64,000 nt of DNA from Tetragenococcus koreensis. Lineage in GTDB: Bacteria; Bacillota; Bacilli; Lactobacillales; Enterococcaceae. Shown piece after piece: positions 39,327 to 47,655 of the stretch (position 1 is the stretch's first letter; each line of letters starts with the position of its first letter). Under the pieces are notes generated by a model. The model searched no databases, was not told the DNA's origin, and saw only the letters and a list, made by a program, of their open reading frames with translations. The position numbers and the translations under genes are program-made. Location of the stretch: assembly GCF_003795145.1 (NCBI RefSeq), contig NZ_CP027786.1:806001-870000 (forward strand), read 5' to 3'.

Positions 39327-39839
39327 TCATGAATTATACGTTTCTTCCAATTTATCATTGACCCAGTCTAACAAAGCAACTTGTTCATTATCAATTTGTT
39401 GTTGAATATAAGCAGGCAAACGGAAATTCAAAATATCATCAAAGCCCCACTCTCCATAATCAATAGAAACTCGCATATCTAAGTATTGGCCTGCATCATT
39501 TTCCTCTTTTTTATCGAGAATTTCTACCGTCGCAAGACCGATATTTAACCACTGTCTAGCAATTTTAGTCTTCATGCGTCGAAACTCAGCTACCGCAATT
39601 GTTCGTTTTTCTGGATATATAATCGTTTGACGCAACACCTTTTGCAACAACGTCCATTCATAATCGCTAAAAAGATTTTTTATCTTTTGCATTTCTTCTG
39701 GCGATAAGTTACTAAAGCCCTTCTTCCAGTTTTCCCAGCTTTGAGGCGAAACCCCTAAACGATCTCGATAAAACGCCGCTTCAGAACCAAAGTTTTCAAT
39801 AATTGTACTAATAATTAAATCAATATATACATCATTCAT
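39327..39839 (-). CDS. Uncharacterised protein with an N-terminal helix-turn-helix-like region
   Basis: A 170-residue cytosolic protein, MNDVYIDLIISTIIENFGSE..., that I cannot name. Residues about 15-50 (FYRDRLGVSPQSWENWKKGF) look like a phage-repressor-type helix-turn-helix; the remainder is mixed and acidic at the C terminus. No enzyme motif is seen. The start at 39839 follows TTGGAGGAAT; a further in-frame ATG at 39854 lacks a site. It sits upstream of the two cell-wall enzymes and may be in their transcript, and divergently from the oxidoreductase gene. Confidence 0.65.
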   Translation of the reverse strand: MNDVYIDLIISTIIENFGSEAAFYRDRLGVSPQSWENWKKGFSNLSPEEMQKIKNLFSDYEWTLLQKVLRQTIIYPEKRTIAVAEFRRMKTKIARQWLNIGLATVEILDKKEENDAGQYLDMRVSIDYGEWGFDDILNFRLPAYIQQQIDNEQVALLDWVNDKLEETYNS

Positions 39840-40250
39840 TGTGCATTCCTCCAATTCCTATTTTACTGAAAACATTGCATAAATAAAAACTTTTGGTACC
39901 AACCTTTAGTCATTTTTATGTTCTATCTGTTATACTAGATAGAGATAAAAAATCATTGCTAATTAAGGAGAGAGATAACATGCGAAATTACCAATGGGGA
40001 ATCATAGGAACCGGTGACATCGCCCACCAATTTGTCAGCCAATTCAAAAATAACCAAAGCAGCATTTCAGGCGTTGCTGCCAGAAATTTTGAAAAAACAA
40101 AAGCCTTCGCACAAGAGTACTCCATCCCGTCTGCTTATGAAACCGTTGAAGAGTTGCTAGACAACCCGGAAATCGACATGGTTTACGTTGCAGTTCCTAA
40201 TAATATTCATCATTACTATATCACAAAATCCTTACAAAAAGGAAAGCACG

Positions 40251-40259
40251 TTTTGTGTG
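40251..40259. repeat. target-site duplication, left, IS copy 2
   Basis: TTTTGTGTG, identical to 41900-41908. Confidence 0.95.
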
Positions 40260-40379
40260 GTATGTGTCAAATTTTTTGAGGTCGAATAAAAAATGACCTT
40301 TGGGACAGACACTTTTGTATTTTTTTACCTCACGTTCGTTCGGTTAGACCTCATGATATCTAACAAAAACAAGTTTTTA

Positions 40380-41798
40380 TTAGATATAATTCGGTGTCGT
40401 TATTAATTGCTCCAACCCTTTGGCGAATTGGCCTAAGGGCGCACTTTTGGCTTTTCCTTCGCCGATTTGCCCCTTCAAGGCCCCTTCATGCGTTTGAAAG
40501 TTAGGCTTTTTCTGTACCCAACGTTTCATGGCTTTCCAACGCTTTTCCTGGGCGACCACGTCGTTAGGAAGAGCTTCATATTGGTTCAACCAACCATCAA
40601 ATTCTTGGTTTCTTAAACTATCAATGACACGAATCATGGCCTGCGCGCCCGTTTTTGTCCACAACCGTCCTTGGCGCTTCATCCGGTAGGTCATCTTCCG
40701 ATGGGTGCTTTCGATTGTGCCAATACAAGCTTTGGAATCCATGATCCCTCGGGCTTTCCGAGGTTTTAAATACGGCCAATTTCTTTGAAGATAATGATGG
40801 AGTAAGCGTAATTGTTCCAAGGTTTCAGCTTCCTTTTCTTCGATCAAACTTTCCGAGGTATCTAAGACAAGCTGGACCTCTGGCCAATGATAATGTTGAA
40901 TCGCCTGGATCATCCGATTTTGAAGTTGTGGGACAAAAGACAGGCGTTCTTTGATTTTCCGATGGACATGATACCGATCACGAAAGTGTTCATGACGTAA
41001 ACAGCCTAAGGAAAGTTCATCAAACACGGCTTTTTCATAGCCTGAACCCCCATCACTATTGGAAACGACAACGGTATTTGTTAGATCATAATGCGCTTGA
41101 ATATAGTTCATTATTTCTTTTTGCGCTTGTTGTCGGTTAAGATGACTGACAAAGTGCGGGGCGATCATTTCCGTGCGATTCCCGACTTTCTGGCTCCCTT
41201 CACATACTTGAAAACGATGGATTTCTAGCGACTGCTTCTTCTGACCGCCAATCTTCACTCCGTCGCCTTCTAAATATAAATAGGGCACTTTTTTCTTAGA
41301 AATGATCCCGTCGTAGCGACTTTCATGAGTACTTCGCGTCTGAATCAGTTCCCCGGTTTTGACCACCAGTTGTTGCACATTTTGGTGGCTCATACGCCAA
41401 GAAGTCAAACAATCAATCGCTTGGGAAACGTGACGATAGACCATGATGGACCCCAATTGAGAAACGTTGCGTAGCACAAGAGAACTATAACGGAAGCTCT
41501 TTCGAATCCCTAGAAATTCATCCAAAGGATAACGAATTTCATTGGCTTGATTTTTCATTCGGCGGCGAACATAGGTCACGGTGCCAAATAAAAAAGTCAC
41601 CGTTCGTTCACTTTTACGATCCACTTGAAAGCCTTCCTTCTTGCATTGGGTCGAAACTTCTTCATCGAGAATTTGAAAAGCAAGTTGTGTTATCGTCGCT
41701 AGGAGTTGGGCAAAAAAGACCATCATGGCTTTTTCCCTTGCTAAAAAATTCGTTTCCTTCTTCATTACTTCAACTAAATCTGTTACAATAGATTCCAT
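40380..41798 (-). CDS. ISLre2-family transposase, intact
   Basis: A 472-residue transposase of the UPF0236/ISLre2 family with VTFLFGTVTYVRRRMKN, YRHVSQAIDCLTSW, YLEGDGVKIGGQKKQSLEIH, VVVSNSDGGSGYEKAVFDEL and TIESTHRKMTYRMKRQGRLW. The frame is unbroken where copy 1 has lost a base. Its reading direction opposes the interrupted oxidoreductase gene. A hairpin overlaps the translation start region and another follows the stop codon. Confidence 0.95.
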   Translation of the reverse strand: MESIVTDLVEVMKKETNFLAREKAMMVFFAQLLATITQLAFQILDEEVSTQCKKEGFQVDRKSERTVTFLFGTVTYVRRRMKNQANEIRYPLDEFLGIRKSFRYSSLVLRNVSQLGSIMVYRHVSQAIDCLTSWRMSHQNVQQLVVKTGELIQTRSTHESRYDGIISKKKVPYLYLEGDGVKIGGQKKQSLEIHRFQVCEGSQKVGNRTEMIAPHFVSHLNRQQAQKEIMNYIQAHYDLTNTVVVSNSDGGSGYEKAVFDELSLGCLRHEHFRDRYHVHRKIKERLSFVPQLQNRMIQAIQHYHWPEVQLVLDTSESLIEEKEAETLEQLRLLHHYLQRNWPYLKPRKARGIMDSKACIGTIESTHRKMTYRMKRQGRLWTKTGAQAMIRVIDSLRNQEFDGWLNQYEALPNDVVAQEKRWKAMKRWVQKKPNFQTHEGALKGQIGEGKAKSAPLGQFAKGLEQLITTPNYI

Positions 41799-41857
41799 AA
41801 GAAACCGCCTTTATTCATTAGTGCCTGTAAGCCCAATGAATAGAGTAACGGTTTCTT
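41799..41857 (-). promoter_or_regulatory. 5' hairpin in front of the transposase gene, IS copy 2
   Basis: AAGAAACCG pairs with CGGTTTCTT next to the ATG, and the inner pair is ATTCATT/AATGAAT where copy 1 has GTTATT/AATAAC. The ribosome-binding AAAGG lies in the closing arm. Confidence 0.6.
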
Positions 41858-41899
41858 TTTTATTCGTCTAGGGATAACCTCAATAAATTTTACACTTAG

Positions 41900-41908
41900 T
41901 TTTGTGTG
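41900..41908. repeat. target-site duplication, right, IS copy 2
   Basis: TTTTGTGTG, identical to 40251-40259. Confidence 0.95.
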
Positions 41909-42585
41909 AAAAAGCAATCACGATGACTAGTGCTGAGTTACAAGAAGAAATCGCCTTAGCTAAAGAAAATAATTTAGTCTTACAAGAAGCAATGACCATT
42001 TTCAATATGCCATTATATCAAAAATTAAAAGAAATCGCAGAGTCCGGTGAACTTGGCCAATTAAAAATGATTCAAGCGCCTTTTGGTAGTTATAAAGAAC
42101 CTGATCCTACCAATCGTTTCTTTAACCCAGACTTAGCTGGAGGCGCATTATTAGATATTGGTACCTATGCTGTCTCATTTGCACGCTTTTTCTTAACTTC
42201 TACGCCCACTGTTTTATTCAGCGAAATGATTCCTTTTGAAACAGGTGTCGACGAAGAGTCTATTACCATTTTGAAAAATGACCGTAATGAATTAGCTTCT
42301 GTCAACCTTTCATTCCAAGCAAAAATGCCCAAAAAAGGCATCGTTGCTTACGAAAAGGGCTATATCACAATAAACGAATATCCCCGTGCAGATCAAGCTG
42401 AAATTACCTATCGAACAGGCGAAACGCAAGTAATAGAAGCTGGCGACACTAAAGACGCGCTTAATTATGAAATACAAAATATGATCGCTACAATTGAAGG
42501 AAACGAAAATACGACGCTTCCTCTAACAACGGACGTGATTCAAATTTTGGATGAAATGCGTGGTTTTTGGGATGCCTAATAACAC

Positions 42586-42622
42586 CGAGCTCCAAGAAAA
42601 TTCTTGGAGCTTCTCGTTTTTT
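42586..42622 (+). terminator. terminator of the oxidoreductase pseudogene
   Basis: AGCTCCAAGAA and TTCTTGGAGCT form a perfect stem, extended by CGAG/CTCG, followed by TTTTTT. It starts seven bases after the stop codon. Confidence 0.93.
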
Positions 42623-42722
42623 GTCATTTTTTATTCACTATTACCTTTTAAAACCTTTTATTTGCCTAAGACTAGAAAAAATACACAAAATTGGGTACAA
42701 TATTTCTGTAAGGAGGAGTACC

Positions 42723-43319
42723 ATGCATGTCGGTCGGTTTAGGCTTGGAATGAGAACATTCAAAACGGCTTTATCCGTTGTGTTATGTGTTTTGCTTTTT
42801 CACGTACTTGGTCGAGATAATCCGTTGATTGCAACAATCACAGCTGTTGTTTCTTTGCGTCAAGATATGACATCAACTGTTAGCATAGGAAAAGAACGTA
42901 TTTTAGGCAATACAGTGGGCAGTATTGCTGCTATGATTTATCTTTTGGTGCAACATTTTTTACCACAAACATTGTTTTTACAATTAATCCTGTTGCCGGT
43001 ATTAGTCGCTTTAGTAATTATTTTCCTAGACGGAATTGACAACAATTCCGGCATCATTACCGGCATTGCTACTTTTATTTTAATCACTTTAAGTACTCCT
43101 CAAGGTGAATCAGTTATTGTAGCCCTCGATCGAATTGTCGATACCTTTATTGGGGTTGGCGTTGCCATCTTTTTAAATACTATTCTACGACCCCCTGAGA
43201 TTGAAAAAGAAAAAGAAATCGAAAGCGACTTAACTGAACTAAAAGGCAAAGAGCAGGATTTGCAAGAGACATTAGCGAAAGTTCATGAGAAAATTAAAGA
43301 TAAAAAAGATGAGAAGTGA
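42723..43319 (+). CDS. FUSC/aromatic acid exporter-type membrane protein (DUF939)
   Basis: A 198-residue protein with four or five hydrophobic segments in residues 10-150 (for example SVVLCVLLFHVLG and ALVIIFLDGID), the ArAE-type N terminus GMRTFKTALSVVL, and a charged C-terminal coiled coil (ESDLTELKGKEQDLQETLAK). Proteins of this family are putative exporters of aromatic acids or anions; the substrate is unknown. The start at 42723 has AAGGAGGAG directly upstream; an upstream in-frame start would extend into the terminator of the preceding gene and is rejected. It ends in a terminator shared with nagA. Confidence 0.85.
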   Translation: MHVGRFRLGMRTFKTALSVVLCVLLFHVLGRDNPLIATITAVVSLRQDMTSTVSIGKERILGNTVGSIAAMIYLLVQHFLPQTLFLQLILLPVLVALVIIFLDGIDNNSGIITGIATFILITLSTPQGESVIVALDRIVDTFIGVGVAIFLNTILRPPEIEKEKEIESDLTELKGKEQDLQETLAKVHEKIKDKKDEK

Positions 43320-43352
43320 ACGGATTAATAACGTTCACTTTTCATCTTTTTT
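43302..43352. terminator. bidirectional terminator between the FUSC gene and nagA
   Basis: AAAAAAGATGAGAAGTGAAC pairs with GTTCACTTTTCATCTTTTTT with one mismatch, flanked by A and T runs, and serves both convergent genes. The left arm overlaps the FUSC stop codon. Confidence 0.93.
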
Positions 43353-43361
43353 ATCTAATGG

Positions 43362-44510
43362 CTAAGCATGGTATCTTTCCTGACCATCTAAATACGTGGC
43401 AGCTAATGTCATATCTGGATTCAAAACAATAAAATCAGCTGCACGATCCTTTCTGATCTTTCCGCACGTATCATCAATATTAGAACTAACTGCTGGAACT
43501 AAGCTGCCCATCATAACGGCTTGCTCTGGAGTAGCAATGTTCCAATCAACTACATTTTTAACGCCTTCTTTTAGCTGTAAAATACTTCCAGCTAAATTGC
43601 CTTCTTGCATTCTAGCCGTACCATCTTTAACTACCACTGGAAATTCACCTAAAACATAATCACCATCCGGCATACCACCTGCCATCATACAGTCCGTAAT
43701 TAAAGCAACATGGTCATGACCCACTTTTTGCACCGCAAGATCTGCCGCTTTAGGATGAACATGATAACCATCACAGATCAATTCAGCATACACATCATGC
43801 AATGTTAACAAAGCGCCCACCATACCAGGTTCGCGATGATTCAAGCCACTCATCCCGTTGTAAGCATGAACGAATACACTACCACCTGCTTCGACTGCCG
43901 CTGAAGCTTGTTGGAAAGTAGCATCGCTATGTCCCAAAGATACGACAACGCCTTCATCACTGACTTGTTTAACAAACGCTTCTACGCCTGTTCTTTCTGG
44001 GGCCAATGCAATTTTTTTGATAATACCTCCAGAAGCTTCTTGCCACTCATGAAATGTATCAATATCCGGATCACTAAAGTAAGAAGGATTTTGCGCTCCT
44101 TTATGTTCTTCCGTAAAGAAGGGACCTTCAAAATAAATGCCTTGAATCTTAGCGCCTGTCACCTTATCTTTTACTTCACCTAACATCTGCGCTACATCTT
44201 TTAAATGTTCTTTACTTGACGTCAAAGTTGTCGGTAAGAAAGAAGTTACACCGCAAGAAAGTAACCCTTCTGACATTTCATTGATACCTTGCGCATCATT
44301 ATCCATGACATCATGATTTTTGAACCCATGAATATGCGTATCTACTAACCCCGGCGCAATCCATTTTCCACTTTGATCAATAACGGTAACTTCTTCATCT
44401 GGAAGGGACTGATAATAATGACCAAATTTCCCGTCAATAATTTCTAAATAACCTTTGTTTTCAACATGAGACTCTAAGAAAAATTTATCTGCAGCCACAA
44501 ATTTTCGCAT
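43362..44510 (-). CDS. nagA: N-acetylglucosamine-6-phosphate deacetylase
   Basis: A 382-residue amidohydrolase that deacetylates GlcNAc-6-phosphate for amino sugar catabolism and cell-wall recycling. The metal site DTHIHGFKNHD, GIYFEGPFF, SLGHSDATF and HAYNGMSGLNHREPG are typical of NagA. The ribosome-binding site is GGAGAG. A TTGACT with 17-base spacing to TAGGTT lies about 80 bases upstream as a weak promoter. nagB is not nearby. Confidence 0.96.
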   Translation of the reverse strand: MRKFVAADKFFLESHVENKGYLEIIDGKFGHYYQSLPDEEVTVIDQSGKWIAPGLVDTHIHGFKNHDVMDNDAQGINEMSEGLLSCGVTSFLPTTLTSSKEHLKDVAQMLGEVKDKVTGAKIQGIYFEGPFFTEEHKGAQNPSYFSDPDIDTFHEWQEASGGIIKKIALAPERTGVEAFVKQVSDEGVVVSLGHSDATFQQASAAVEAGGSVFVHAYNGMSGLNHREPGMVGALLTLHDVYAELICDGYHVHPKAADLAVQKVGHDHVALITDCMMAGGMPDGDYVLGEFPVVVKDGTARMQEGNLAGSILQLKEGVKNVVDWNIATPEQAVMMGSLVPAVSSNIDDTCGKIRKDRAADFIVLNPDMTLAATYLDGQERYHA

Positions 44511-44613
44511 TTTGTTCTCTCCTTGTCTTTACTTTTTTCTACACTTAACCTACTCTAATTTAATAGGAAAGTCAAGAAAGGTCTACACCGCTTTTTTACA
44601 TATAAAATAACTC

Positions 44614-44642
44614 TTGCATCACATAAAAAATAATAGTATAGT
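44614..44642 (+). promoter_or_regulatory. promoter of the DUF2187 gene
   Basis: TTGCAT and TATAGT are exactly 17 bases apart. The leader of about 105 bases holds an inverted repeat, AGGCAAA (44644-44650) with TTTGCCT (44665-44671). Confidence 0.65.
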
Positions 44643-44753
44643 CAGGCAAAAGGGCTAAGAAGGATTTGCCTACCCGTCCTTTTAAAATCAAGTATAAAAG
44701 TATCCGTGCTATATTTTTGCTTGACTTAACTCAATTAGATAGGAGCCGACATC

Positions 44754-44936
44754 ATGGAAGAAAACACTACGGTAACATTTAAGTGGGAAAATACCACGCT
44801 ATCTGGTCGCATCGAAAAGGAATATGAAAATTCATTTTTGGTCGAAATTGATAATCCAACTAAAGAGATCGCAGACAGTTATAACGGTCGAATGGTTGTT
44901 AGTAAAAAAGATTGTAAAGTAGAAGAAAAAAATTAA
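44754..44936 (+). CDS. DUF2187 family small protein
   Basis: A 60-residue protein, MEENTTVTFKWENTTLSGRI..., ending VVSKKDCKVEEKN. The beta-rich pattern with the YNGRMVVSKK end matches DUF2187, a small KOW/SH3-like family of unknown function in Firmicutes. ATAGGAGCC is a good ribosome-binding site. It has its own promoter and a very strong terminator, so it is a single-gene unit; no function can be inferred. Confidence 0.8.
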   Translation: MEENTTVTFKWENTTLSGRIEKEYENSFLVEIDNPTKEIADSYNGRMVVSKKDCKVEEKN

Positions 44937-44941
44937 ATTTT

Positions 44942-44991
44942 AAAACACTGTGCCTTTACATATTTCAAGATATGTAAAGGCACAGTGTTTT
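44942..44991. terminator. bidirectional terminator with a perfect 22-bp stem
   Basis: 44942-44963 and 44970-44991 are exact reverse complements (core CACTGTGCCTTTACATAT) around a 6-base loop, with A/T runs both sides. It lies between the DUF2187 gene and the convergent aminotransferase gene. Confidence 0.95.
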
Positions 44992-44993
44992 AT

Positions 44994-46211
44994 TTATTTT
45001 TGTCTATAATTTGCTAAAAATCCGCTCATTTTATCCATCGTTAATTTTAAATCATCTAGATTTGGTAAATAAACAATCCGAAAATGATCTGGTTGTTGCC
45101 AATTAAAACCACCGCCATGGACTAATAAAACGTGGTATTCATGTAGAAAGTCCAAGACAAATTGTTCATCATTGACAATATTGAAACGCTTCGTATCAAT
45201 TTTTGGAAAAATATAAAAAGCCGCTTTAGGTTTAACTGCTGAGAGTCCTTCAATATTATTGATAGCGTTGTAAATATACTCACGTTGTTCATAGATACGT
45301 CCACCTGGTAACAATAATTCATCAACACTTTGATAACCACCCAGTACTGTTTGAATAACTTGCTGTGACAAGACATTGGAACATAAACGCATAGATGAAA
45401 GCATATTCAAACCTTCAATATAGTCTTTAATATGAGATTTATCTCCGCTTATCACCATCCAGCCCACACGAAAACCAGCTATACGATGTGATTTAGACAA
45501 TCCACTGAACGTCACTACTGGACGATCCGGCGCTAATGTCGCAATCGGAATATGAGTATATTCATCCATTATCAAGCGATCATAAATTTCATCAGAAAAG
45601 ATAATCAAGTCAAATTCTCTGGCAATCTTAACGACGCCTTCCAAAATTTCTTTAGGATAAACTGCTCCAGTTGGATTATTAGGGTTAATCAAAACAATTG
45701 CTTTCGTTTTGCTAGTTATCTTAGAACGAATATCGTCCAAATCAGGATTCCATTCACTGGCTTCATCACAAATATAATGAACTGGCTTGCCTCCTGCTAA
45801 TGACACAGAGGCCGTCCATAACGGATAGTCTGGCATAGGAATAAGTACTTCATCCCCATTATTACAAAGACCTTGCATCGACATCGTAATCAATTCACTG
45901 ACGCCATTTCCAGTATAAATATCGTTAATTGAAACCTCAGGAAAATCACGCAATTGACAATACTGTTCAATTGCTTTCCTAGCTGAAAAGACCCCCTTTG
46001 AATCAGAATAGCCTTCTGATTCCCGCACGTTCATAATTAAATCACGAACCACTTCATTTGGGGCTTCAAACCCAAATGTTGCAGGATTACCAGTATTCAA
46101 TTTTAAAATACTGACTCCTTCTTCTTGCATGCGATCTGCTTCTGCTACGACTGGGCCGCGAACATCATAACTGACCCCTTCAAGTTTGCCGGATTTTTCA
46201 AAATCTCTCAT
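44994..46211 (-). CDS. Alanine/glutamate-type aminotransferase (AlaA-like, class I/II)
   Basis: A 405-residue PLP enzyme. Signs: the fold-type I segment NPNNPTGAVYPKEIL, SDEIYDRL, the PLP-lysine motif SGLSKSHRIAGFRVGW, and FRIVYLPN near the C terminus. The N terminus DVRGPVVAEADRMQEEG matches the E. coli AlaA (YfbQ) subgroup, which makes alanine from pyruvate and glutamate. A TATAAT extended -10 (46276-46281) lies 65 bases upstream. It shares a bidirectional terminator with the DUF2187 gene. Confidence 0.9.
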   Translation of the reverse strand: MRDFEKSGKLEGVSYDVRGPVVAEADRMQEEGVSILKLNTGNPATFGFEAPNEVVRDLIMNVRESEGYSDSKGVFSARKAIEQYCQLRDFPEVSINDIYTGNGVSELITMSMQGLCNNGDEVLIPMPDYPLWTASVSLAGGKPVHYICDEASEWNPDLDDIRSKITSKTKAIVLINPNNPTGAVYPKEILEGVVKIAREFDLIIFSDEIYDRLIMDEYTHIPIATLAPDRPVVTFSGLSKSHRIAGFRVGWMVISGDKSHIKDYIEGLNMLSSMRLCSNVLSQQVIQTVLGGYQSVDELLLPGGRIYEQREYIYNAINNIEGLSAVKPKAAFYIFPKIDTKRFNIVNDEQFVLDFLHEYHVLLVHGGGFNWQQPDHFRIVYLPNLDDLKLTMDKMSGFLANYRQK

Positions 46212-46355
46212 AAGCTTTCCTCTTTCCGAAAATCTTTCGTTGATAACAAAAGATAGAATAAGACTTCAAGTTTTTATTATAGCAAAATTTTTTTTAAAAA
46301 CGTAGTATGATAACTTAATTTTAAATGATTTGTATCTTTTAAGCGTTGAATTAGA

Positions 46356-46429
46356 GTGAAAAACTTTAAAAAATCGAAGTTTGAGTTCGCCCAGTATTCC
46401 TCAACTTTTAAATCTCTTGAGTTTTTCAC
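46356..46429. repeat. long nested inverted repeat between the aminotransferase gene and tRNA-Leu
   Basis: GTGAAAAACT (46356-46365) and AGTTTTTCAC (46420-46429) are perfect inverted repeats, and inside them AAGTTTGAG pairs with CTCAACTT (one bulge). A 74-base hairpin of this kind has no T tract on either strand, so a simple terminator is unlikely; a decayed mobile repeat or structured RNA is possible. Confidence 0.5.
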
Positions 46430-46460
46430 TGCTCAGATTTTACTACTATTTTTTAATTGT

Positions 46461-46495
46461 AAAAAAGCAGGTAGGAAAAATTTTCCTCGCCTGCT
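46461..46495 (-). terminator. terminator of tRNA-Leu
   Basis: On the minus strand AGCAGG...GGAAAA pairs with TTTTCC...CCTGCT, followed by TTTTTT, 16 bases after the tRNA 3' end. Confidence 0.88.
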
Positions 46496-46510
46496 CTATC
46501 TAATCTTTAT

Positions 46511-46594
46511 GCGGATGGTGGGAGTCGAACCCACACGAGCAATGTGCTCACAAGATCCTTAATCTTGCTTGTCTACCAATTCCAACACATCCGC
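46511..46594 (-). tRNA. tRNA-Leu, anticodon UAA
   Basis: An 84-base minus-strand sequence starting GCGGATGTG and ending CACCATCCGC. The acceptor stem is GCGGATG/CATCCGC, the anticodon stem CAAGA/TCTTG encloses the loop TTAAGGA with anticodon TAA, a long variable arm (GAGCACATTGCTC) marks a class II tRNA, and GGTTCGA is the T loop. The CCA end is not encoded. It is a lone tRNA gene with its own terminator. Confidence 0.97.
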
Positions 46595-46664
46595 AAACTG
46601 ACAAAGACTATTATATCAATGTTTGTAGCTTTGTCAATAAGAATTGGGAAACATACTTTATAAA

Positions 46665-47384
46665 TTAATCCTCTTCCCGAAAATATCCATTTTCCTCTAA
46701 ATCATTAGTATCTTCTTCAATCATTCCTTTAAGTGAACGATTTAGTATTCCTTGTTTTCTTTTTTTTGTTCTTTCTTGATTGCCTTCAGATAAATCTTCT
46801 CGATCAAACTTATGTATGCGCAATCCATTATCTTTTTCTTCTTGTGATGAAGCGAAATCTGTATCGAACATCAGGTAATCATCAGAAGGTTTTTTTAAGG
46901 AACGCAAAAGTTCTCTTTCTGAATTTTTCTTTTCTTTTTCATCAGCGTTCATAGATGCTGGCACATATTTAGGCGCGAAATAAGAGCGTCTGGCTTTATC
47001 CCCTTTTAATGGTTCTGCAGGACGTTTTACTTTAGCCGCTGTATATTTACGCGTATCGCTCAAAGAAAGGTTTTTCCCTCCAGTATCTCGATCAGTAGAA
47101 TAATCTGGCAGATGCTTTCTATGTTCTTTTAATTCGTTCTGTTCTGGGATAGTTAGCCCTGTTTTTTCTTGGCTAACTTTTTTAGAACGCCGTAAACCAC
47201 GTTTTTTCTTATTTTCTTTCAATACTCTCTTGGTTAAAGGCGCATCGTTTTCCTCTGTTAAGATCCAATTTTCATCGTTTGAATATGGTGGATGCTTTTT
47301 TTCAGTTTGCAATTTGACACCTGTTTCATCAGAGAAAACAGGGAAACGAACGTTTCTTCTTTTTATTTGGTCAATACCTTCCAT
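46665..47384 (-). CDS. Uncharacterised, highly charged, probably disordered protein
   Basis: A 239-residue protein rich in Lys, Glu, Asp, Arg and Ser (about half the residues charged), with few hydrophobic runs, no signal peptide and no recognised domain. The basic stretches (KKKRGLRRSKKV, RTKKRKQG) and acidic tail (MIEEDTNDLEENGYFREED) suggest an intrinsically disordered cytosolic protein. The start at 47384 follows AAGGGA with nine-base spacing; the frame is open to an ATG at 47405. I do not recognise the family. It sits alone between tRNA-Leu and a non-coding stretch. Confidence 0.6.
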   Translation of the reverse strand: MEGIDQIKRRNVRFPVFSDETGVKLQTEKKHPPYSNDENWILTEENDAPLTKRVLKENKKKRGLRRSKKVSQEKTGLTIPEQNELKEHRKHLPDYSTDRDTGGKNLSLSDTRKYTAAKVKRPAEPLKGDKARRSYFAPKYVPASMNADEKEKKNSERELLRSLKKPSDDYLMFDTDFASSQEEKDNGLRIHKFDREDLSEGNQERTKKRKQGILNRSLKGMIEEDTNDLEENGYFREED

Positions 47385-47606
47385 GATAGTCATTCCCTTA
47401 TTCATATTTTCTTAATCATACCACAAAAAAAGTTCGCATAACAGAATGCTAGTCTCCTTGTTTAATATAAATATCAGTGAAGAACAATTTTCACGCTTCC
47501 ACTGTTTTTAAGCACAATAGAAAATTAAAAACGATGCGCTAAAAAGAAAATAAGCCCGTAAGAATGGCAAACTAACGAGGTTAATTATAAATTTTGCCCT
47601 TATTCG

Positions 47607-47646
47607 TAAAAAAGTCTTACAAAGTAAAAAAATAACTTTGTAAGAC
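47607..47646 (-). terminator. terminator of the second aldo/keto reductase gene
   Basis: GTCTTACAAAGT (47614-47625) and ACTTTGTAAGAC (47635-47646) are exact inverted repeats, with a T run on the minus strand. It lies ten bases after the stop codon. The stretch 47385-47606 holds nothing else identified. Confidence 0.9.
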
Positions 47647-47655
47647 AACTTTCAA

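Larger units (their letters stand above)
40260..41899 (-). mobile_element. ISLre2-family insertion sequence, copy 2 (1640 bp)
   Basis: It begins GTATGTGTCAAATTTTTTGA and ends CTCAATAAATTTTACACTTAG-like (last 20 bases TCAATAAATTTTACACTTAG), with exact 9-bp target duplications. It carries one intact transposase on the minus strand, opposite to the gene it interrupts. The ends are almost the same as in copy 1, but the interior and transposase are diverged, so both are separate members of one family. Confidence 0.95.
39980..42579 (+). pseudogene. Gfo/Idh/MocA-family oxidoreductase gene interrupted by IS copy 2
   Basis: The 5' part (39980-40259) encodes an NAD(P)-binding Rossmann segment, MRNYQWGIIGTGDIAHQFVS, and the segment GKHVLC; the 3' part from 41900 continues EKAITMTSAELQEEIALAKE and the C-terminal substrate-binding domain. 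Deleting the IS and one 9-bp duplication joins GKHVLC to EKAITMT, the exact family motif (K of EKP/EKA is catalytic), so a full 320-residue enzyme existed before the insertion. AAGGAGAG precedes the start and TATACT (39931-39936) is a likely -10. Substrates of this family are sugars, inositols or related polyols. The gene is now inactive. Confidence 0.95.

Noticed and set aside
42567-42722. Longer N terminus for the FUSC protein
   Set aside because: It would run through a strong terminator and has no ribosome-binding site, while the ATG at 42723 has AAGGAGGAG.
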